Shown here: piece after piece, positions 56,868 through 64,000 of the stretch
Numbering within the stretch: the first letter of the stretch is position 1
Layout of the letters: every line of letters begins with the position of its first letter
Source: Strix aluco
Lineage: Eukaryota > Chordata > Aves > Strigiformes > Strigidae
Assembly (NCBI RefSeq): GCF_031877795.1
Contig: NC_133940.1
Coordinates: forward strand, 4,775,985 to 4,839,984
Direction: 5' to 3'
Length of the DNA: 64,000 bases
Notes under the pieces: generated by a model
What the model saw: only the letters and a program-made list of their open reading frames with translations
What the model was told of the DNA's origin: nothing
Database searches by the model: none
Made by a program: the position numbers and the translations under genes

Positions 56868-57998
56868 GCCTAAAGGAGTTTGGTGTCTCTGCAGACAAGG
56901 GCAACTCTTGGCTTTACCCTTCAGGCAGCAGAGAGGCAGCAGATAGGTTTGACCGATTTGGGACATCTCTGCGCCGCGCCCCGGGAGCGTAAAGCCAGAG
57001 CTGTCCCTCCATAGGCAGGGGATGCCCCTCCGGACTGCACGGCTTCCCCCGCCCTGCCCTGCCAGCGCCACGCTCGCCGCACGCTCCCGTCCCTTCGCAA
57101 TGGTGCTCTTCTCCGGGGTGACGTCCGCTTCGCTAACCTCCGCGGCATCGGAGAGCTTCATCTGTTTCTCACCCGTGTCCAACGTAACTTTCCTTTGTTC
57201 TGTCCCCCTCTTCCCCTCACTTTTCTCCCCGCGTTTCCTGCAAGTCAGGACAACTGTCTTGTGTCTGCCAGGGCGGGAGGGACTGGCAGCATCTCGCTTC
57301 CAGCCAAAACCCACAAAGGATTTGAGGAGGGGAGGAAAGGCGGCGGTTTGGGGGGCATGGCGCGGAAACACGGCCCGTCTCTGCAAACAAGATCTTTTCT
57401 GGTGCCAGTTCAGTCTTTTCCTGTGGAAGGGGGCAGTGGGGCAAGGGGTTTGGTGGAGACGACCTCTCCCCCATGATCACTCTCCACGGCAGGTGGAGGA
57501 AAGCCCTTTGGCTGGGTAGCATGGGTCCAGCCAGACCCACCAAAATGCTGTTTCCAGTCCTCCTCGCCAACTGGTATTTTGTTTTGCTCTTCCCTGACTC
57601 TCCTTAATGCTAATCTTTGTGTTTATTTATTGGAGAAACTACTTTCAGTGGCAGACTGTAGCTCCATCTTGCATGGATTTTTTTTTTGTCTGTATTATTA
57701 TTATATTTTTTTAAGCGCCAGTTTCAGCAGGGGCAAGGATAAAGGAGCAGATCTGCTGAGCAGAGCATTTGAAGGATCCTTGCTGCCAGCAGTGCTGAAA
57801 CAGGTTGGCCAGGCTACCAACGCACACGGGCTGGGGAGGGGGGAGATGCCAGGAGGGACAGCAGGGTGAGGAGAAACCAGTCAAGATCTTGAAATTCACA
57901 TCAACGCTATCTCTCTTGGGGGTTTGCTGGGGTCTTTTTGGTATTCATTTAACAAAAAATAACCAGATCCTCCTTCCCACCCTTGTCCCCAGACCCCA

Positions 57999-58050
57999 AA
58001 CACACACACACACACGCACATGTGTACACACACACACACACACACACACG
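57999..58050 (+). repeat. (CA)n microsatellite, interrupted
   Basis: Two CA runs separated by cgcacatgtgta, inside the presumed PLP1 3'UTR. Confidence 0.95.
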
Positions 58051-58120
58051 CAAAAAGAGAGTTAATCAACTGAAAGTGTTTCCTTCATTTCTGATCTAGA
58101 ATTTCAACTTGTTAACAAGC

Positions 58121-58126
58121 AATAAA
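58121..58126 (+). terminator. PLP1: PLP1 distal poly(A) signal candidate (AATAAA)
   Basis: AATAAA lies about 1.9 kb after the stop codon in an AT-rich stretch. A second AATAAA follows at 58184-58189, with TCTGTCTGTCCGTTTGTTGTG further downstream as a GU-rich element. Confidence 0.6.
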
Positions 58127-58183
58127 AAGGAGCAAGTTTTTAGAGACTTATCTTACAAGATGTATTTTATAAAAATTAAAGAA

Positions 58184-58189
58184 AATAAA
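58184..58189 (+). terminator. PLP1: PLP1 most distal poly(A) signal candidate (AATAAA)
   Basis: AATAAA is followed at about 40 bases by a strong T/GT-rich stretch (58222-58250). It would end a 3'UTR of nearly 2 kb, which fits the long PLP1 mRNA of other vertebrates. Confidence 0.65.
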
Positions 58190-58259
58190 TTAAAATTAAG
58201 AACATTCTGAACAAGATATACGTCTGTCTGTCCGTTTGTTGTGCTGGTTTTCCCACCCC

Positions 58260-61200
58260 ACCTGGCCAAAAAAAAGCAGGGAAAGGGAGGCTGCAGAGAA
58301 GGTCACAGAGGGGCAGCACTCACCAGCCCAGTGTGTGGGCCAGCAGCCCCTGCAGGATTCTGCCCACTCCTCCTTCCCACCCCAGCCATGAGGTTTGTCA
58401 GCCCTGACTTCAAAATCTCTGTTCCCAGCTGGGGAGCCCTTAAAACCTCTGTTTCTCCTCCAGCCACCCAGAGGAAAGCTGGGGTCTCGCAGGAGCCGCT
58501 TGCTCGTGCTTGGTGATGTGCTGCTGCCCTTTAACGCTCGGCCTACGCAGTGCCAGCCTCTGCCACGTCTCCTAACGTAGCACCTACAGCGCGACCACAG
58601 CAAAGCTAATCGGCACGGCTGGAGCAAAGCTCGCTGGCTCACCTCAGGCAACGCGTGAGGTACGAGCACGACCAGAGCCACGCAGGATGCCTGATTCTCT
58701 CACCTGCAGAGAGCCCTGTGTGAAGTAGGATGGTCCTGTTTAGGCACGAGGGTGGACTTGACTGTCGCAGGGCTCTACGTGGCCTGTCCACGCGCTTGGT
58801 GGGTGGCTACGTGCCATTTGCCCCAGGGTTGTTAACAGCTTGCACAGTGCTGGTGTGTATCAGGTGGTGTCTTTCTGCCCCTGATCAGACGAACGCTGCC
58901 CTTACATGCACGTGTTCACAGCAGCTCTCAGGAATTATCGATTCAGATGTTGCTTCTCTTGGAAATTCCCCCCAGGAGCTGTGCTCAGGAGCCTCTGGGG
59001 AGCAAGGCCATGGAGGGATGCTCCCAGCCCACACTCAAACCCTGACACTGCTTCCATGTGCAGCAGATCTGCCCGAGAGGCAGATTTCAGGCACAGCTAG
59101 GTGCCCACGAGCAGCAGGGTGGGCCGAGAGCTGGCAGGCTGTTACCTACCCATGGCAGGACCCTCGCTGCTCTTCCTAAATGGGACTCTAGCCCAAATCC
59201 CAGTGCTCCCCCTCTCTCTCCCCTGGCTTCAGCCCTGTCCAGGCAGTCAGCAAGGCTTCCCAAGCAGCCCAGCCAGGGGAGGTTTAGCTCATGCATTGTT
59301 GCTGCCCCAGCTCAGTGCCCAGCTGTGCCTGCACCCTGGCCTTGCCCCGGGCTCACAGAAACCCATGGGGCTGCAGCCAGCATCAATGGGGCCCTTTGTT
59401 CCCTGCGTTCCCAGATGCCATCACCCTCCTCTCCCCATGCTGAAAGGGCCCTGTGTGTGCACGATCAGCCGCTGGGCAGGAGCGAGCCGGGGAACAAAAC
59501 ACCATCTCTTTCCCCTGGCAGAGACTGGTGCCCCCCGGCCAGGGTGAGGGTTGGGGACAGCAGTGTGAGGTAGCGTGTGAAAGCAGCCAGCATGGCCAGG
59601 ACACTGGGCAAGTCCAAGGGCTGAAGGACACATGCAGCCTCTTGTCAGGTGTGCCCTTGGCTGTGTCCTGCTGCCACCCCACCTGGGGATAGGGGACCTG
59701 CCCTCACAGCTCCTTCCCTGGGCACCCAGTGCCCTCCGGGAGCTGGCTGAGAAAAGACAGAGAATAAACCCTGCCTCCTACCAAACCACACCTCTGTAAA
59801 CTGGCCCTTCACGAGCGCTCCAAGGAGGGGAGCCAGTGCAATCAAACACTCTCCCCCTGTCTAGCAGCTGAAATGTGGCAGCAGTTTGCTCCCACAAAGG
59901 CTGGACCACAGAAAGGGACCCTGGAGCAACTCCTACCCCTTCACCCCATGCCCTGCCACCCCGGGAGATGGCTCTGTGCCCTGCTAGCAAGGGACACCGG
60001 GCACGCAAGCCCTTGGGACAGCGATGACAACCCCCCCCTGCGCAGAGCAAGGAGAGGGGAGGGGATGGGGGCGCTCAAGGGTGTAGATGTAGGGACAGCC
60101 CCATTCCCCAGCCCTTCCCTGCGGCGGCCTCCGCGGGCAAAGCCCCAGCAGGATGATGCTCCTCCCGGCCGCCTCGCTCCCGGGCTCTCGCATCCCCGGT
60201 CCTCCGTCTCCTCCCCGCGGCCACCGGCCGCAGCGGCGGCTGCCCGGGCTGGCGGTGCCGTGGCACAGCAGGACACGGCGGGCACCCTGCCCGTGCGTCC
60301 CCAGGGAAGGGTGCCCTGGGAGCCCCCGAAACGCCAGCCCACCGGCCACGCATCAGAAAAAATAACTACTGTCCCCTTCGAGTGCCTTCATTTACGCTGG
60401 GCTCATTCCTGTACAATGCAGCAAGGGAATCGCAAATAAAAGCTACCCTAAACAGCCCGATGCTGCCCTCCAAAGCCCGCCTGCAAGCCCCTAACTACAC
60501 AGCAAATTCCTCTGGAGCCACACAGGCAGGCACAGTCCCCGCTTGCTCTCTTAGCAAGGCCTCGGGCTCAGCCCTGGGGAAAGGCTGTGTGGGACGAGCA
60601 GGAGGGCTCAAGGAAAGGAAGCGGAGTTCGAGGCAAACCCAGCGGCTGCCCTGGCTCAGCCCCCAGCCCTCCGCCGGCGCTGAGGCTCAGCGGAGCGGGC
60701 AGCGGGCGCTCCAGCCGTGGCAGGGCACACGCAGGCTGCTCCTCGCCGGCAGCTCTGTGCTGGCTTCAGTCAGGGCAGGGAAAGGGCCGTGAGAGCGAGC
60801 GATGCCCTGGCAGGGGTGGCAGCTGGCAGGCAGCCCTGCCTGCAGGGCCACGGCCCATCTGCCCTAGAGGAAGGTCTCACCTGTCACCTCTCAGGCACCC
60901 AGCTGGTCTCCCTCCGTTTCCCCACGCAGTTTGGCTCTGCTAGGGAAGATGCCCGGGGATGAGGAGCCAACAGCAAGTGGGAAGTTCTCGCGGGAAGGAC
61001 TGACAATAGCACAGGCAGATGCTGTACCTGACTGCTCATGAAGACAGGAGTCCTGTGTCCGCACGTGGCCACATGCACCATCCCCTAAAGGACCCCCTGA
61101 AGCCACCAGGGAAGAGCTGCTCCACCAGCCACGCAAGCACTGGGGTCAAGGGGTATCTCCGTCCATCCTCGATTGCTTTTGCCCAAGCAATCGCCTCAGC

Positions 61201-64000
61201 AGGTCGCCCACTATTTCATTGACTTCACAGATTGCCCCAGGGTCCAGACTCCCAGTCTCGGGACTCTGACTCACACCTCTTTGGGCAACCACTGTGGGAG
61301 CTGCCATCGCCTCCTACCTCAGCAGAACGGGGAGTGCTCCCTACTCCAGAGCAGGGGGTGCCAGCGCCCCTGGCACCAGAGCAGCAACAAACTCCCTGTT
61401 GAGAACTGGAGTGTGGTTCAGAAGCTCTTGAAAGGGCATTTTTAGACTTTCTATCTTTCTGCTCTTCCTCAAACATGCAAGAACATGTGGTGCCCAGAGC
61501 CTGTGCTCCCACAAACCTCCTTACAGCTGCACTGCTGTGAGGAGCCAGGAGAGAGGAGCAGCACTCAGGAAACACTCAGTGTGTGAGCAGCCTCGATCAC
61601 CCAGAGAGCAACCCCAGGGCAACTGCAGCCATTTGGGGCTCCTCAGCTAGTGGTTCTAGAGAAGATTTCAGTCTCCTCATCCCACCAAGCAGCTGCATGG
61701 CCTTACAGCTGCACTACCCGGTCCAGAGCAGCAAAATCCTCAAGAGGGCTGTGGGAGAGAGGGGTGGATGTGACCAGGAGACTCCCCACCACTCCTCCTC
61801 CTTTGCAAGCACACGGGGATACGCTACAGCATCTGTTCCCCACAGAAGCAGCTCACTGCTTTCCTTTGGAGACACTCCTTTGCCCTCCAGGGATCCATCT
61901 TCTCCCCAGGCCGTGACACTGAGCCCCCTGCTATTGCCTGCAGCAGCAAAGCTGGGAATAAGGGAACAGCCTCGCTCCTGCCTCTGCCCCGCATTTTCTT
62001 ACAAACATCTCCCATCAGGGGAGTCACTGGTTCCGATGGTTTTAGACAGACCCTCGCTGACCTGAGACAGCCCTACCACACAACTCCTCTCACCAGGTCA
62101 TGTTGGCTGCCTGTTTTCAGCTGTTTTGGAACAGCTGAAGGTGCTGGAGGCCCCCAGACACTCCAGCCCACATTTAAAAAGCAGGGTTCCCAAGGCCTTG
62201 AAACCCTGCGCTGCCTCTGGAAGCGTGGATAGGAAAGCAGACATGGGAGAAAAATAAACTCAGAGGTTCTGCCAACAGAAACAGCAGGCACAGACTCTGC
62301 AAACACAGAGAACGCATCCCAAAATAAGCAACCATCCTGGCAGCGGAAGAGAACAGTCCCCATATGCTGATTTCTGTTTCAGCATCCTATGGAAATCATG
62401 CCTGGTTACAACCCCCTGGAGCTCGAGGGACCGGTTCCAAGATTGCAGGAAGAAATTAAAAGGAAAGTACCTGACTTGCTGCTGATAGCCCAGGCAGAAA
62501 ATTAAAATCTGGTGACAGAAGGAAGCAACGTGGAATATTTCTACAACAAAAGTGTTTTCTGATACTCTTGAAAAAACAAAACTGGTCACTGGATTCAGCT
62601 GGTAAGTTCTATTCCTTCAGCTCCTGGTCTCGCTAGGTTCATTCAGGAATAACCAACCCCTCTGATCCCTTAGCGACTTCTCTCTGCCAGATGCTATAAC
62701 CAACCCAGGTCCACATCCCTCAGGAGAACAGGAGCCAACTTGAACTTTGATAAACCAAGAAGGCAGCCACTTCCTGAATTCACTTGAATACATCCATGGT
62801 TTATTTGCTTAAATAAAGGTAGAATCTCGGTTTTACAATTCCAGTTCTGTAGCGATAGCAACAACCGCAGCAGCGTGAGTGGACACAGGGAGGGGGTGGC
62901 TGTTGGCACTGAACTTTGCAACAAGAGTTCAAAATCCTGTCTCCTTTGGAAATTGTGCGTATCGTTTAAAATAAGTTAAACAATATATTATACTATACTT
63001 TTTAAAATGGATTTGTAAAACACCTAGGCCTAATAAAATAGGTGGCTTTTTAAAAAAGTCAACGATCCAATGTCTGTTAGGAATGAAAGATGCTGTGTAA
63101 CACCCTCTGGCAGTACACACTGTTTGCACAGCCTGTGCACAATGAGGCTCTCGAGCTTCAGCTGTCAGCATCAACACGCACCCAGGCTACTGCAAACAGC
63201 GTGCTGCACCCGGGCCTCCCACAGCGCGGCTTGGTCAGTCTCTGCCCTCTCCCGGGGGTGCCAGTCCTCACACAGATCCCCCGAGAGCCGTGCTGGGGAA
63301 GCAGCAGCTTCAGCTGCAGGGAGCTCCCTCAGCAGCCCCTCTGGCAGGGCCGAGCAGCACACAAGGGCCTGAGCTGGGTCCAACCCCGGGTCCCTGCGCA
63401 AACCAGCTCTGCAGGAATGTGTCAGAGATGTAAATCAGAACCACAGATCAGAGAGTCTGCGATTTTGAAGGAAATATCAAGCAGTGTCAAACTGAAGAAA
63501 AATCTAGAGGCCTGGGGAGACAGACACTGGTAAATAAACAGACATTGGTAAATAAACAGTAACAATAACTTTAATATCCCGTAAAAATCTGCTGTACCTA
63601 CAGAGGCAGAGCCTTCTCCTATACCTCAAGGGACCTGGTTTTTCAGAGACTGCAAGCACTTCCTATCTATACTCGTGAATATGAGTGTTCAGTCCTGTTT
63701 AGAAATCAGATCCTTCTAAAGCACTTTGCATTAAAGCTTCAGTCCCTTCCACACGTGGGTGCCCTGCAGAGGAAAGCAGGATCACCCCGAGTTCCCCCAG
63801 AGGAGACTCCCTGCATGCTCAGAGACTGCTTGGCGATGGGGATTAGCTGCCACCAGCCAGCACCAAGGCAGAGATTGCCCTGCTCCAAAGCACAGGCTGC
63901 TCGATTTGAGCTACGTCACAGTGGGAATCACATCCAGCAGCTAGAGGATACGTACTCGGGGAAGCTCTCCCCACGGCAGGCTCCTATGTGCTTATGGGCA
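58260..64000. other. Region downstream of PLP1, no coding exon recognised
   Basis: In human the next gene is RAB9B on the minus strand. Its GTPase motifs (such as GDGGVGKS or WDTAGQE) were not found here. The right part from about 62800 is AT-rich with minus-strand AATAAA at 62800-62805, which could be the 3'UTR of such a gene starting beyond 64000. Two 17-base copies of ACTGGTAAATAAACAG-type sequence lie in tandem at about 63526-63560. Confidence 0.3.

Noticed and set aside
58260-64000. RAB9B coding exon
   Set aside because: Expected from human gene order, but none of its GTPase motifs could be found on either strand, so it must lie beyond the window.

Overview
The window is vertebrate nuclear DNA: five multi-exon genes with canonical GT-AG introns, CpG-rich promoters and poly(A) signals. 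A bird is most likely. Introns are short, the sequence is GC-rich, and BTK, RPL36A, GLA, GLRA4 and PLP1 lie within about 56 kb, an arrangement fitting chicken chromosome 4p (4A in many other birds). In eutherians this block is on Xq22, with large gene clusters between GLA and GLRA4.

Layout: (1) 106-4720, minus strand: the first nine coding exons of BTK (residues 1-296: PH, Tec homology, SH3 and the start of SH2); the kinase domain lies off the left edge. (2) 8472-10954, plus strand: complete RPL36A, five exons, 106 residues. (3) 13285-18368, minus strand: complete GLA (lysosomal alpha-galactosidase A), seven exons, 411 residues, with one GC donor and a cluster of three CACGTG boxes upstream. 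(4) 19069-22066: an LTR element with TG...CA ends and 6-bp target duplications. It keeps a short class II (betaretrovirus-like) gag-type region, and in place of the other viral genes it carries two intron-less pieces of the host gene GBE1 in reversed order. (5) 27921-37417, minus strand: complete GLRA4 (glycine receptor alpha-4), nine exons, 461 residues, plus a possible extra in-frame exon in the M3-M4 loop. (6) 50952-56234, plus strand: complete PLP1, seven exons, 277 residues, with the PLP/DM20 alternative donor conserved, followed by a 3'UTR of about 2 kb. (7) 58210-64000: no coding region recognised; the right edge may hold the 3' end of a minus-strand neighbour.

The genes are unrelated in function: B-cell signalling, ribosome, lysosome, inhibitory neurotransmission and myelin. 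They are linked by ancient synteny, not by a shared pathway. The most unusual object is the LTR element with GBE1-derived sequence. All splice junctions were placed by reading the sequence against remembered family proteins and exon phases; no alignment was run. Exon lengths equal the remembered human ones for nearly all internal exons, and the differences are whole codons.
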